A stretch of DNA of 64,000 nucleotides from Aestuariivirga sp. (lineage in GTDB: Bacteria; Pseudomonadota; Alphaproteobacteria; Rhizobiales; Aestuariivirgaceae). Positions 9,265 through 18,077 of the stretch are shown here, in pieces. The notes beneath the pieces were generated by a model. That model was not told the origin of the DNA, did no database searches, and saw only the letters and a program-made list of their open reading frames with translations. The position numbers were made by a program, and so were the translations under genes. Every line of letters begins with the position of its first letter. The stretch's first letter is position 1. The DNA is taken from assembly GCF_020252405.1 (NCBI RefSeq), contig NZ_JADCDA010000008.1:1-64000 (forward strand), written 5' to 3'.

Positions 9265-10107
9265 ATGAAGTCCCTCGACGCAAGCCTGTTCAGGAACGCG
9301 CCGCGCGCCGCGCTGGCGGAGCTGCCGGGACTGGCGAAACTTACCGCGGGCATCGCCCTCGGCCTGAACAGCGGGCTGACGGCGTGGCGGCCTGCGCCAT
9401 GGCGCGTTGCGCCGGATGGCGTGAAGGAGGATGCGGCCACGGGCGCCGGCGCCGAAGGCCGCCTGGTGCGCTTCGAATCCGAGCGCGGCTCGCTGACGGC
9501 ACTGCTGCTGCTGGACCGGCCGGCGACATCCGCAGTTATCGAAGTGGCCATGGGCGGGACGGGTGCGGAGCCGGCCTTCGAGATGTCCGGCCGGCCACTC
9601 TCCAAGATCGAGCACGGCGTTCTGCGGCTGGCGCAGGCCACCCTCGCGCGTCAGCTGACGGAGTCGCTGGGCGATGCGCTGATGCGCCCCTTCAGCCTGT
9701 TTGACGGCGAGCCGCCGGGAATCGAGGTGGGCACGGGTGTTGCGCAGTTGCGCTTTATGCTGAATGTCTTCGGCTACAGCGGCGAGATATCCCTTTTCTT
9801 CAGCCGCGCCGAACTGGAGCGCGAACTCGACATGGCCGGCGCCGGTGCGGCGGCGGCGGGCGCCATGCAGCAAAGGATGCTGCAGCAGGAAGTGGGACGC
9901 TCGATGGTGAGCCTGGAGGTGACGCTGGGCCCCGAGATGCTGACGCTCGATGCCATTGCCGGACTGAGGCCCGGAAAACTGATCGCACTCACCGCCACCG
10001 CCGGCAGCCCGGTGACGTTGTGGAGCGGCGGTGTCGCGGCCTATGAGGCCACGCTCGGCCGCACGGGCGACAGATATGCCGTCACCATCACCACGGCGCT
10101 CGCGTGA
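9265..10107 (+). CDS. fliM: Flagellar motor switch protein FliM
   Basis: This 280-aa switch-complex protein sits in the C ring between FliG and FliN. The middle domain (about 40-190) and the C-terminal SpoA-like domain (about 205-275, with VTLGPEMLTLDAIAGLRPGK) are recognisable. The usual N-terminal CheY-binding motif of the LSQ-EID type cannot be seen, and the protein is shorter than gammaproteobacterial FliM. I chose the ATG at 9265, one base after the motA stop; an ATG at 9247 inside motA is also in frame. It is followed by fliN. Confidence 0.88.
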   Translation: MKSLDASLFRNAPRAALAELPGLAKLTAGIALGLNSGLTAWRPAPWRVAPDGVKEDAATGAGAEGRLVRFESERGSLTALLLLDRPATSAVIEVAMGGTGAEPAFEMSGRPLSKIEHGVLRLAQATLARQLTESLGDALMRPFSLFDGEPPGIEVGTGVAQLRFMLNVFGYSGEISLFFSRAELERELDMAGAGAAAAGAMQQRMLQQEVGRSMVSLEVTLGPEMLTLDAIAGLRPGKLIALTATAGSPVTLWSGGVAAYEATLGRTGDRYAVTITTALA

Positions 10108-10171
10108 CCACCTTCCCGCAAGCCGGATTTGCCACACTGCACGGCAGGAAGATGCCTTCCAGGACGACAAA

Positions 10172-10507
10172 ATGATGACCAGCTTCGGCGAGCAATTGCC
10201 AGACCTTGCAACTCCGGACCCGCAAACGCCGGATACCGGATCCGCGGTATCCTCGCTGCCGGGCGCGGTGCTGCGCATTCCGGTGTCCGTGCAGGTCGTG
10301 ATCGGGTCGGCGCGGCTGCCGCTGTCGCAGGTGGCGAAGCTCGCCCCCGGCACGACGCTGACGCTGGACGAAAAACTGGGCGCCCCGGCGCGCATGCTGG
10401 TGAACGGGCGCGAGGTGGCGCGCGGCGCCCTCTTCGTCGTCGACGAAACCGAAGGCAGGCTGGGCCTCACCATTACCGAGGTCGCCGGACCCGCCGCCGA
10501 TCCCTGA
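10172..10507 (+). CDS. fliN: Flagellar motor switch protein FliN
   Basis: This 111-aa protein consists of a short Pro/Thr-rich N-terminus and one SpoA domain (about 35-105, with VSVQVVIGSARLPLSQVAKL and GREVARGALFVVDE). It forms the base of the C ring. I chose the ATG at 10172 (MMTSFGEQ) because AGGA lies about eight bases upstream and the resulting size fits the family. A much longer open frame from 10031 overlaps fliM and has shadow composition. A 64-base gap to fliM is unusual in this otherwise tightly packed operon but holds no clear signal. Confidence 0.92.
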   Translation: MMTSFGEQLPDLATPDPQTPDTGSAVSSLPGAVLRIPVSVQVVIGSARLPLSQVAKLAPGTTLTLDEKLGAPARMLVNGREVARGALFVVDETEGRLGLTITEVAGPAADP

Positions 10508-10514
10508 GGAAAGC

Positions 10515-11537
10515 ATGGAGATGCCACTGCGTCCGGGCCAGGTCCCGCTCTCCGGCCGTGGCGGCCGCGAGAAGGTGGCCATCCTGCTGCTTGCGCTGGG
10601 CGACAAGCTCGGAACCCAGCTGCTGCAGAGGTTCGACTCCTCCGAGGTCAAGGCGATCATGAGTTCGGCGGCCTCCATCAGCCGCGTGGAGAAACAGGAC
10701 CTCGATCTGCTGGTGGACGATTTCGCCGCCAATTTCGCGCGCGCCCTGGGGCTTGGCACGGATTTTGACGCCGTGAAGGGCATGGTCGAGCGGGCATTTT
10801 CGCCCAGCGAGCTCTCCCGCATGCTGGGCGCACAGATCATGCAGGCGGGCGAGCCCGCCTGGCGCCGGTTCGAGAGCGGCATGGAGAACACCCTCGTGCC
10901 CTACCTCCTCGACGAGCATCCGCAGACCATTGCCTTCATCCTCTCGAAGCTTGATGGCGACTTCGCCTCGCGCTGCCTGTCGGTGCTGCCGGGCGATTTC
11001 CGCATCACGGTGGCGCGCCGCCTGCTGAAGGTGCAGCCGGTCGAGGACGCCGTCACAAAGCTGGTGGAGCAGGTGCTGGAGGAGGACCTCTTGGCGCGCC
11101 AGGATGCCGGGCTTGAGGCGGAGGGACGCGGCCGTCTGGCCGCTATGCTGAACAAGCTGGACCGCGAGAAGTCCGGCGAGATTCTGGCGGGCGTGGCCGC
11201 CTGGAAGCCGGAAGAGGCCGCCAGACTCAAGCGTTTGATCTTCTCCTTCGAGGATCTGGGCAAGCTCTCCCAGCAGGCGCGGCTGGCGCTGTTCGACAAG
11301 CTGCAGACCGACCGGGTGGTGCTGGCCCTGAGGGGCATGGACGCCGCGCTCAAGGAAGTGGCTCTCTCCTCGCTCGGCGCCCGCGCCCGCCGCATGGTCG
11401 AGGCCGAACTCGCCAGCGACAAGGGCGTCCGCACCAAGGAAGGCGATGCGGCGCGTGCCGCCATCGTGGCACAGGTGCTGGAGATGGTGCAGCGCGGCGA
11501 CATCGAACTGCCCAGCGACGAAGCGACTGCCGCCTGA
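10515..11537 (+). CDS. fliG: Flagellar motor switch protein FliG
   Basis: The 340-aa protein links the MS ring (FliF) to the stator. N-terminal (about 15-110), middle (115-195, with EHPQTIAFILSKL) and C-terminal domains are all present. The C-terminal domain (about 205-330) has the charged residues R, D and E expected to contact MotA, around FSFEDLGKLSQQ. A good site, GAGGAAAG, precedes the ATG. It is seven bases after fliN and seven before flhB. Confidence 0.95.
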   Translation: MEMPLRPGQVPLSGRGGREKVAILLLALGDKLGTQLLQRFDSSEVKAIMSSAASISRVEKQDLDLLVDDFAANFARALGLGTDFDAVKGMVERAFSPSELSRMLGAQIMQAGEPAWRRFESGMENTLVPYLLDEHPQTIAFILSKLDGDFASRCLSVLPGDFRITVARRLLKVQPVEDAVTKLVEQVLEEDLLARQDAGLEAEGRGRLAAMLNKLDREKSGEILAGVAAWKPEEAARLKRLIFSFEDLGKLSQQARLALFDKLQTDRVVLALRGMDAALKEVALSSLGARARRMVEAELASDKGVRTKEGDAARAAIVAQVLEMVQRGDIELPSDEATAA

Positions 11538-11543
11538 CCTCCC

Positions 11544-12632
11544 ATGGCTGAGGAGGAAGACCGCGAGAGCAGGACAGAGGATGCGACCGAGAAACGCATC
11601 AGCGACGCGATCGAGAAGGGCAACGTGCCGATGGCGCGCGAAGCGATCCTGTTCGGTTCGATCGCCGCGAGCCTGGGAGCCCTGCTGCTGCTGGGCGGCT
11701 GGATGCTGGAGCATCTGACGGAGGCGCTGCAAACCGCCCTCGCGGCTGCCGGCACCATGCGCATCGGCGACCGGGAGGCAGCCGCCTCCTATCTCGTGTC
11801 GGTGCTGCGCGACGCAGGCCTTCCGTTGCTGCCGGTGCTCGCCTTCATCGCCGCCGGCAGCATTCTGGCCTCGCTGCTGCAGAACGTGCCCTCCGCCGCG
11901 GGCGAGCGGGTGAGACCCAAGCCTTCGCGCATTTCTCCCCTGGCCGGCTGGAACCGGCTGTTCGGCCGCGCCGGCCTTGTCGAATTCCTCAAGGCCGCGC
12001 TGAAGCTTGCCGCCGTGTCCGTGATCCTGTGGCTGCTGTTCAGGCGCGATCTGCCGCAGTTCGTCACTGCGCTCGCCATGGACCCGGCGCTGCTGCCGGA
12101 CCTGCTGCGCGACCTCGCGGCGGGCGCGTTGCGGCCGCTGCTGGGGTTGGCGCTGCTGCTGGCCATCGCCGACGTGGCGTGGTCGCGCTACCGCTGGCGG
12201 CGCGACCTGCGCATGACCAAGCAGCAGGTGAAGGAGGAGATGAAGGAAGCCGACGGCGATCCCTTCATCAAGGCCCGCATCCGCGGACTTGCCCGGCAGC
12301 GCACATCGCGGCGCATGCTGGAGAAACTGCCGGAGGCGAGTGTGGTGATCACCAATCCCACCCACTATGCCGTGGCGCTTCGCTACCGGCGCGAGGAGGG
12401 AGGCGCGCCCGTGGTGGTGGCCAAGGGCGTCGACCACATGGCCCGCACCATCCGCGAGATCGCCACGGCGCACGAGGTTCCGCTCGTCGAAAACCGGCCT
12501 CTGGCACGAAGCCTCCATGACCAGGTGGAGGTTGACGCGCAGATCCCGCCCGAGTTCTACCGCGCAGTGGCCGAAATCATCCACTACCTCAACAGCACGG
12601 GCCGCCTGCCGCGGCATACGCTGGGCCGCTAG
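11544..12632 (+). CDS. flhB: Flagellar export gate protein FlhB
   Basis: This 362-aa inner-membrane protein of the export gate switches substrate specificity from rod/hook to filament type. Four hydrophobic segments fall between residues 35 and 215. The cytoplasmic C-terminal domain contains the self-cleavage motif NPTH at 271-274, so autoproteolysis should occur. The N-terminus EDRESRTEDATEKRI is typical. It ends the motA-led operon; a 180-base gap with a hairpin at 12678-12702 follows. Confidence 0.95.
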   Translation: MAEEEDRESRTEDATEKRISDAIEKGNVPMAREAILFGSIAASLGALLLLGGWMLEHLTEALQTALAAAGTMRIGDREAAASYLVSVLRDAGLPLLPVLAFIAAGSILASLLQNVPSAAGERVRPKPSRISPLAGWNRLFGRAGLVEFLKAALKLAAVSVILWLLFRRDLPQFVTALAMDPALLPDLLRDLAAGALRPLLGLALLLAIADVAWSRYRWRRDLRMTKQQVKEEMKEADGDPFIKARIRGLARQRTSRRMLEKLPEASVVITNPTHYAVALRYRREEGGAPVVVAKGVDHMARTIREIATAHEVPLVENRPLARSLHDQVEVDAQIPPEFYRAVAEIIHYLNSTGRLPRHTLGR

Positions 12633-12677
12633 ATATGCAACGGGCCTCAAGCACATCCGGATTTGAGGGCGGAAAAC

Positions 12678-12702
12678 TGCGCCAGCTTTTGACTCTGGCG
12701 CA
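12678..12702 (+). terminator. Hairpin after flhB
   Basis: TGCGCCAG (12678-12685) and CTGGCGCA (12695-12702) form a perfect 8-base-pair stem with a nine-base loop. It is not followed by a T run, so intrinsic termination is uncertain. It falls in the 180-base gap between flhB and flgB, which presumably also holds the flgB promoter. Confidence 0.35.
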
Positions 12703-12812
12703 TCACGCGCGCCGCGGGTTTTTCCGCATGCCCGCACGATGCTCCGGGCGGGCAAGGCCTGGACAAGCTTCTCCGCCTATCACGGAGAGGCTCTATTCAC
12801 GGAGACACCGCG

Positions 12813-13184
12813 GTGTATCTCTTCGATCTCGCCTCGCGCCACATGACATGGCTTTCCGAACGGCAGGCCGTCACGGCGGCCAACATCGCCAATGCCGATA
12901 CGCCGGGCTACCGCGCGCAGGGCGTCGGGTCCTTCTCGGCCTATCTCGACGGACCCCCGGTGCAGATGGCCGCCACGTCTCCGCTCCACATGATGCCGCC
13001 GCCGGATGAGGCGCGCCCGGTGGGCCGCGACGCGGGGGGCAGCTGGGCCTCCAGCCACTCCGGCAACAACGTGTCGGTCGAGCAGGAACTCATGACCGCC
13101 AGTTCGAACAACCGCATGATGGGCATCGACGCGGGGCTGGCGCGCAGCTTCCACCGCATGCTGCTGGCCAGCGTGAAGGCCTGA
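12813..13184 (+). CDS. flgB: Flagellar basal-body rod protein FlgB
   Basis: The 123-aa proximal rod protein has the rod N-terminal motif (ERQAVTAANIANADTPGYRA, residues 16-35) and the C-terminal helix that packs with the other rod proteins. It starts with GTG at 12813 (MYLFDLASRHMTW), with CGGAG eight to ten bases upstream. It opens the flgB-flgC-fliE-flgG-flgA-flgI-motE-flgH-fliL-fliP operon. Confidence 0.95.
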   Translation: MYLFDLASRHMTWLSERQAVTAANIANADTPGYRAQGVGSFSAYLDGPPVQMAATSPLHMMPPPDEARPVGRDAGGSWASSHSGNNVSVEQELMTASSNNRMMGIDAGLARSFHRMLLASVKA

Positions 13185-13186
13185 CC

Positions 13187-13606
13187 ATGCTCGATCCCCT
13201 GCTCTCCGTGATGCGCACGGCCTCCTCCGGGCTGCAGAGTCAGTCGATGCGTCTGAAGGTCGTTTCGGAAAATCTCGCGAACATGGATTCGACCGGCACC
13301 GCACCGGGAGCCGATCCCTATCGCCGCAAGATGGTGACGTTCACGCAAACCCTCGACGAGGCGACCGGCGCGCAGATGGTGGGCGTTGACCGCATCGTCC
13401 GCGACCAGAAGCCGTTCAGGACCGAGTACGACCCGGGCCACCCCGCCGCTGACGCATCAGGTTACGTCAAGCGGCCCAACGTCGAGATGATGGTTGAGAT
13501 GGCCGACATGCGGGAGGCCTCGCGCTCCTACGAGGCAAACCTGCAGATGATCAAGCAAGCCCGCGAGATGACGGCGCTGATGGTCGATCTGCTGAAGGGA
13601 CAATAA
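13187..13606 (+). CDS. flgC: Flagellar basal-body rod protein FlgC
   Basis: The 139-aa rod protein carries the N-terminal motif SMRLKVVSENLANMDST (about residues 19-35) and a C-terminal rod helix ending in ALMVDLLKGQ. It begins two bases after flgB. FlgB and FlgC together with FlgF form the proximal rod. Confidence 0.95.
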   Translation: MLDPLLSVMRTASSGLQSQSMRLKVVSENLANMDSTGTAPGADPYRRKMVTFTQTLDEATGAQMVGVDRIVRDQKPFRTEYDPGHPAADASGYVKRPNVEMMVEMADMREASRSYEANLQMIKQAREMTALMVDLLKGQ

Positions 13607-13610
13607 GCCG

Positions 13611-13919
13611 ATGCTGAGCCTCAACATCGCGTCGGGTCTGCCCGAGATCGGCCTGCGTCCGGCAGGCGCCGGCCTCGCGTCGGCAACGGCACAACCCGCG
13701 GGAAGCGACTTTGCCAGCCTGCTCGGACGCCTCGCCAGCGATACCGCCGCGGGCGTCCAGCAGGGCGAAGCGGCGGCGCTTGCCGGCATCCAGGGAAGCC
13801 TGCCGCTGCAGACCGTTGTGGAAAGGGTGATGGCGGCCGAGCGCACGCTGCAGGCGGCGCTTGCGGTGCGCGACAAGGCGGTGAGCGCCTACCAAGAAAT
13901 CAGCCGGATGCAGATCTAG
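13611..13919 (+). CDS. fliE: Flagellar hook-basal body complex protein FliE
   Basis: This 102-aa protein connects the MS ring to the rod. The conserved C-terminal half ([20 protein letters not shown] followed by [18 protein letters not shown]) is intact and ends in the typical MQI. The N-terminal half is Ala/Gly-rich and variable, as is normal. It lies between flgC and flgG. Confidence 0.93.
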   Translation: MLSLNIASGLPEIGLRPAGAGLASATAQPAGSDFASLLGRLASDTAAGVQQGEAAALAGIQGSLPLQTVVERVMAAERTLQAALAVRDKAVSAYQEISRMQI

Positions 13920-13929
13920 GAGCAGCAAG

Positions 13930-14718
13930 ATGCGCGCACTGTCAATCGCCGCCACGGGCATGTCCGCCCAGCAGCTCAATGTCGAGGTGATCGCCAACAA
14001 CATCGCCAACATCAACACCACGGGCTATAAGCGGACGCGGGCGGAATTCACCGATCTCCTGTATCAGGTGGAACGCGTTCAGGGCATTCCCGCCCAGACC
14101 GGCGACAGCGTGGTGCCAGAAGGCGCGCAGCTGGGCCTTGGAACCAGGCTGTCCGCCATCCGGCTGCTCAACATCCAGGGACCCCTGTCCGAAACCGGCA
14201 ACCAGCTTGACCTCGCCATCAACGGACCGGGCTGGTTCCAGGTGGCGAGTCCCAATGGCGAGACGCTCTATACCCGTGCCGGCGCCTTCAACATCAGCGC
14301 CACGGGCCAGATTGTGACCGGCGACGGCTACCCGCTCGAACCTGCGTTGACCCTTCCCGCCGGCACGACGGGCGTCGAGTTCAACCAGACGGGCGAGGTC
14401 TTCGCGCGCATCGAGGGCCAGGCCGACATGGTCCCGGTCGGACAGATCACGCTCGCCAACTTCACCAACCCTGCCGGCCTCAACGCGCTGGGCGGCAACC
14501 TCTTCCAGCCGACTGACGCCTCGGGCCCCGCCGTCACCGGTCTTCCGGGCAACCCGTCCTTCGGCAAGGTGCAGCAGGGCTACCTCGAGAACTCCAACGT
14601 CGACCCGGTGAAGGAAATCACCGAGCTCATCTCGGCCCAGCGCGCCTATGAGATGAACTCCAAGGTGATCCAGGCGGCCGATGACATGGCCGGCGTGGTG
14701 AGCAAGGGCATCCGCTGA
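13930..14718 (+). CDS. flgG: Flagellar distal rod protein FlgG
   Basis: The 262-aa distal rod protein has the complete FlgE/F/G architecture: N-terminal rod motif ([19 protein letters not shown], about 17-35), middle domain, and C-terminal motif [17 protein letters not shown] near residue 240. The size matches the canonical 260-262 aa. GGAGCAGCAAG precedes the ATG. Confidence 0.97.
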   Translation: MRALSIAATGMSAQQLNVEVIANNIANINTTGYKRTRAEFTDLLYQVERVQGIPAQTGDSVVPEGAQLGLGTRLSAIRLLNIQGPLSETGNQLDLAINGPGWFQVASPNGETLYTRAGAFNISATGQIVTGDGYPLEPALTLPAGTTGVEFNQTGEVFARIEGQADMVPVGQITLANFTNPAGLNALGGNLFQPTDASGPAVTGLPGNPSFGKVQQGYLENSNVDPVKEITELISAQRAYEMNSKVIQAADDMAGVVSKGIR

Positions 14719-14721
14719 GCC

Positions 14722-15195
14722 ATGACGCTGTTGCGCCTTCTGGCCAAGGGGCTGGCCATCTGTGCCGTGGCAGGCAGCGCCTGCGCGGCGGGCGACGGCA
14801 CGACGGTCCGCGCCCTTCCGGTGCCGCGGGAAACCATGTTTCCAGGCGACGTGATCACTGCCGACCGGCTCACCGATCGCCAGTTCCAGACCACCGAGCA
14901 GTCGGTGCGCGGAATCGCCACGAGCAGCAGCGAGGTGATCGGCAAGGAAACGCGGCGGCGCCTGGTGGCCGGAATGCCCATTGCCCTTGGCGGCCTCGGA
15001 ACGCCGCTGGCGATCAGGCGGGGCGCCGCCGCCGTTGCCGTTTATCGCGACGAAGGATTTTCGATCTCGACGTCCGTCATCGCACTTTCCGACGGAGCGG
15101 AAGGGGACGTGATCGACGCCCGCGCCCTCGAGACGGGCGCTGTCATCAAGGTGCAGGTCCTGCCGGACGGCGCGCTGGCGGTGCTGGGCGAATGA
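14722..15195 (+). CDS. flgA: Flagellar P-ring assembly chaperone FlgA
   Basis: The 157-aa periplasmic protein has a signal peptide (residues 1 to about 22, ending ACAAG) and the SAF-type domain (about 30-155, with VPRETMFPGDVITADRL and RRLVAGMPI). FlgA helps assemble FlgI into the P ring around the rod. It is encoded directly before flgI and overlaps it by four bases. Confidence 0.93.
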   Translation: MTLLRLLAKGLAICAVAGSACAAGDGTTVRALPVPRETMFPGDVITADRLTDRQFQTTEQSVRGIATSSSEVIGKETRRRLVAGMPIALGGLGTPLAIRRGAAAVAVYRDEGFSISTSVIALSDGAEGDVIDARALETGAVIKVQVLPDGALAVLGE

Positions 15196-16292
15196 GGCGC
15201 GCCCTGCTTGCCATTGCACTCCTTTTCTGCCTGGCAAGCGCGGCCGGCGCCATGTCGCGCATCAAGGACATCACGGATGTCGATGGCATCCGTGACAACC
15301 AGCTTGTCGGCTATGGGCTGGTGATGGGGCTTGCCGGCACGGGCGATACGATGCGCGGTTCACCCTTCACCGAACAGTCCGCCCGCTCCATGCTGCAGCG
15401 TCTCGGCGTGGCCGTTCCGCAGGGATCGATCAAGGCGCGCAACATGGCGGCGGTGATCGTCACCGCACGGTTGCCACCCTTCGTATCCGCCGGCGAACGC
15501 GTCGATGTCAGCGTCTCTTCCATGGGAGACGCCACGTCGCTGCGCGGCGGAACGCTGGTGATGACGCCGCTGTCCGCCGCCGACGGCAATGCCTATGCCG
15601 TGGCGCAGGGGGCGGTGTCAGTCACCGGCTTTCAGGCCAGCGGCGAAGCCGAGAAGCTTTCGGAGGGAACCCCCACCGGCGGCCGCATTCCCGGCGGCGC
15701 GCTGATCGAGCGCGAACTCTCGGCCGATTTCAATGCCGTCGATTCGCTGTCGCTCAAGATCAGGAATCCCGATTTCACCACGGCCTCACGCATAACCGAG
15801 GTGATCAACCGGTTCGCTGTGAAGACCTATGGCCAGCGCATTGCCCAGGCGATGGATTTCCGCACCGTGTCGATCGAACGGCCAAAACGGACGACGGCCT
15901 CGCGGTTGATGGCGGCGGTGGGCGATCTCATGGTCGAGGCCGATTCGCCGGCGCGCGTGGTGGTCGACGAGAAGACGGGAACCATCGTGATCGGCAGCAA
16001 GGTGCGGGTGTCGCCCGTCGCCATCGCCCATGGCGCCATTACCATCCGCGTGACCGAGTCTCCGCAAGTGGTGCAGCCCGCGCCCTTCTCGGACGGCCGC
16101 ACCGAGATCCAGCAATCCACCAATATCGATGCCGAGCAGAAGGGCGCCAAGGTGGCCATCCTGTCAGGGCCCAGCCTCGAGAAGCTGGTGCATGGACTCA
16201 ACCGCATCGGCCTCAAGCCCAGTGGCATCATCGCCATTCTCCAGGCCATCAAGACCGCGGGGGCGCTGCAGGCAGAGCTGGTGATCCAATGA
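15192..16292 (+). CDS. flgI: Flagellar P-ring protein FlgI
   Basis: The 366-aa protein forms the periplasmic P ring. It has a cleavable signal peptide (residues 1-19) followed by the family-typical start of the mature protein, RIKDITDVDGIRDNQLVGYG. Other conserved stretches such as GLVMGLAGTGDT and the C-terminal GIIAILQAIKTAGALQAELV are present. It starts as ATGA over the flgA stop and ends the same way over motE. Confidence 0.97.
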   Translation: MRRALLAIALLFCLASAAGAMSRIKDITDVDGIRDNQLVGYGLVMGLAGTGDTMRGSPFTEQSARSMLQRLGVAVPQGSIKARNMAAVIVTARLPPFVSAGERVDVSVSSMGDATSLRGGTLVMTPLSAADGNAYAVAQGAVSVTGFQASGEAEKLSEGTPTGGRIPGGALIERELSADFNAVDSLSLKIRNPDFTTASRITEVINRFAVKTYGQRIAQAMDFRTVSIERPKRTTASRLMAAVGDLMVEADSPARVVVDEKTGTIVIGSKVRVSPVAIAHGAITIRVTESPQVVQPAPFSDGRTEIQQSTNIDAEQKGAKVAILSGPSLEKLVHGLNRIGLKPSGIIAILQAIKTAGALQAELVIQ

Positions 16293-16789
16293 TGTCGATG
16301 CGCCTGGCCTGCACCTGCCTCGTTCTTGCGGAGCTGATCGCGCCGGCAGCGGCCCAGCAGCCAAGCGGCAGCCCGGATAAGACCGAGCTCCGGAAGGTGA
16401 TCGAGGAGTATTGCACCGCCGTCACCGACCTTGCGGCGGAACGGCGGGCGGCCCGCCAGGCCGCGGCACTGCAGGAACTGCAGGCGAAGGTGGATGCGCG
16501 GCTGACACTTCTCGAGGACCGCGCGAGAGAACTGGCGGACCTCATCGCCAAACGCGATGCGCTGCGCAACCTCGCCCGCAAGGAACTCGTCGAAATCTAT
16601 GCCGGCATGGACCCCGAAGCCGCGGCCGCTCAGATGGAGAAGCTCGACATGCGGCTGGCCTCTTCCGTGCTGCGCCAGCTGAAACCCCGTCAGGCAAGCG
16701 CCATCCTCGACGTGATGAAGCCCGAACTCGCGGCGCAGATGGTCCGCCTGATCGCCGTTCCAGCGGCAGACGGAACATCCCCGCCATGA
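16289..16789 (+). CDS. motE: MotE-type periplasmic motility protein
   Basis: The 166-aa protein has an N-terminal hydrophobic signal (residues 3-21), a coiled coil (about 40-95) and an MgtE-N-like helical domain (about 95-155, with EIYAGMDPEAAAAQMEKLD). In Sinorhizobium MotE stabilises MotC in the periplasm. The position between flgI and flgH is the same as in rhizobia. Both ends overlap the neighbours by four bases. Confidence 0.85.
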   Translation: MMSMRLACTCLVLAELIAPAAAQQPSGSPDKTELRKVIEEYCTAVTDLAAERRAARQAAALQELQAKVDARLTLLEDRARELADLIAKRDALRNLARKELVEIYAGMDPEAAAAQMEKLDMRLASSVLRQLKPRQASAILDVMKPELAAQMVRLIAVPAADGTSPP

Positions 16790-17493
16790 CCCTGCATGCC
16801 CGCTTCATTGCTTTGGCGCTGGCCCTGCCCATGCTTGGCTGTTCGCCCGATCTTGAGGATTTCAACCGGGCGCCTCCGCTCTCGCCCGTGGGGCAGGGAC
16901 TTGGTGCGGCGGCGGGGGAGCGCTCGCTGGGCGAGGTGGAAACGCTCTCGGAAGCATCGCGCAGCTGGATCGGCGGCAGCGCCGACTATTTCCGCGACCC
17001 GCGCGCAATCCGCACCGGCGACCTGCTCACCGTGCACATCGGAATCGACGACCGGGCCACCCTCAACAGCACATCCAACCGCAGCCGCAAGTCCTCCGCC
17101 GACGGCAAGCTGGGCCTCAACCTGAACTGGATGGGCACAACCAAGGCTGAAGGGAGCGGCAAGGCCAATGTCGACTCGAACACCAGCAGTGCGGGACAGG
17201 GTACCACCGCACGCTCCGAACGGATCGAGCTGTCCGTGGCGGCCATGGTTACCCGGGTGATGCCCAACGGCTCGCTTCTGATCGAGGGAAGCCAGGAGGT
17301 GTCGGTGAATTTCGAGCAGCGCATACTCCATGTTTCCGGGCTTGTGCGGCCGGTCGATATTTCGCCGGACAACTCGATTTCATACGAGAAGATTGCGGAA
17401 GCGCGCATCTCCTATGGCGGCCGCGGGCGGATCAGCGAGGTGCAGCAGCCGGGCTGGGGCCAGCAGATCTGGGACCGCGTTTCCCCGTTCTGA
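16786..17493 (+). CDS. flgH: Flagellar L-ring lipoprotein FlgH
   Basis: The 235-aa outer-membrane lipoprotein forms the L ring. The ATG at 16786 overlaps the motE stop and gives a lipoprotein signal ending in MLGCS, with Cys at about residue 20. A longer upstream frame from 16411 is a shadow over motE. The conserved middle (RTGDLLTVHIGIDDRATLNS) and the C-terminal VRPVDISPDNSISYEKIAEA block are intact. Confidence 0.96.
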   Translation: MTLHARFIALALALPMLGCSPDLEDFNRAPPLSPVGQGLGAAAGERSLGEVETLSEASRSWIGGSADYFRDPRAIRTGDLLTVHIGIDDRATLNSTSNRSRKSSADGKLGLNLNWMGTTKAEGSGKANVDSNTSSAGQGTTARSERIELSVAAMVTRVMPNGSLLIEGSQEVSVNFEQRILHVSGLVRPVDISPDNSISYEKIAEARISYGGRGRISEVQQPGWGQQIWDRVSPF

Positions 17494-17498
17494 GAGGC

Positions 17499-18077
17499 AT
17501 GAACACCATGGCGGCAAGCGGGGGAAAGAGCGGGTTGATGACGACGGCCATCGTCGTCCTTCTGCTGAGCCTGATGGGCGCGGGCACGGGCTTTGCCGTC
17601 GGGGTCTTGCTGCAGCCTGGCAAGGACAGCGGCAAGGAGACGGCGAAACCGTCGGGCGCCACGCCTGCGGCGGAGACAGAAAAACAGGCCGATGCCGAAG
17701 GGACAGCGGAAGGAGAGCCGGAAGCTGCGGCGGAGGCCGAGGGCGCCGGGGACGCCGGGGCCGAGGAAGAAACCGAAGATGCCGATGTCAAGATCATCCC
17801 GATCCCGCCCGTGCTCACCACGCTTGCAGATCCGCCGGGAACATGGATTCGCCTCGAAGCTTCGATACTTGTGAAACCCGGTGGCCAGAAGACTCCTGAA
17901 CTTCTGGCCGAGCAGGCGGGAGAGCAGGTTCTGGCCTATCTGCGCACCGTGCGGCTCAGCCAGCTCGAGGGACCATCCGGACTGCTGGCCTTGCGCGACG
18001 ACCTGAACGAGACGGTGCGGAGCCTGTCGCAAGGCGATGTCCGCGCAATACTGATCCATGGGCTGCTGGTGGAATGA
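17499..18077 (+). CDS. fliL: Flagellar basal body-associated protein FliL
   Basis: This 192-aa protein has one membrane segment near the N-terminus (residues about 16-37). A long acidic, Ala/Glu-rich linker (45-92) follows, then a periplasmic FliL domain (about 98-190). FliL surrounds and supports the stator. The linker is longer than in enteric FliL. It lies directly before fliP, overlapping by four bases, as in many alphaproteobacteria. Confidence 0.92.
   Translation: MNTMAASGGKSGLMTTAIVVLLLSLMGAGTGFAVGVLLQPGKDSGKETAKPSGATPAAETEKQADAEGTAEGEPEAAAEAEGAGDAGAEEETEDADVKIIPIPPVLTTLADPPGTWIRLEASILVKPGGQKTPELLAEQAGEQVLAYLRTVRLSQLEGPSGLLALRDDLNETVRSLSQGDVRAILIHGLLVE

Noticed and set aside
8133-9641. 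Minus-strand open frame of about 500 codons
   Set aside because: Antisense to motA and fliM, both of which are certain.
10473-12755. Minus-strand open frame of 760 codons
   Set aside because: It lies antisense to fliG and flhB, is rich in His, Arg and Gln, and has no family features. Long antisense frames are expected in GC-rich DNA.
12640-12760. Possible eighth copy of the mosaic repeat after flhB
   Set aside because: Only a short stretch resembling cttttgatctggcgca is shared; the GATCATGC ends and the GCAAAAG stem are absent.
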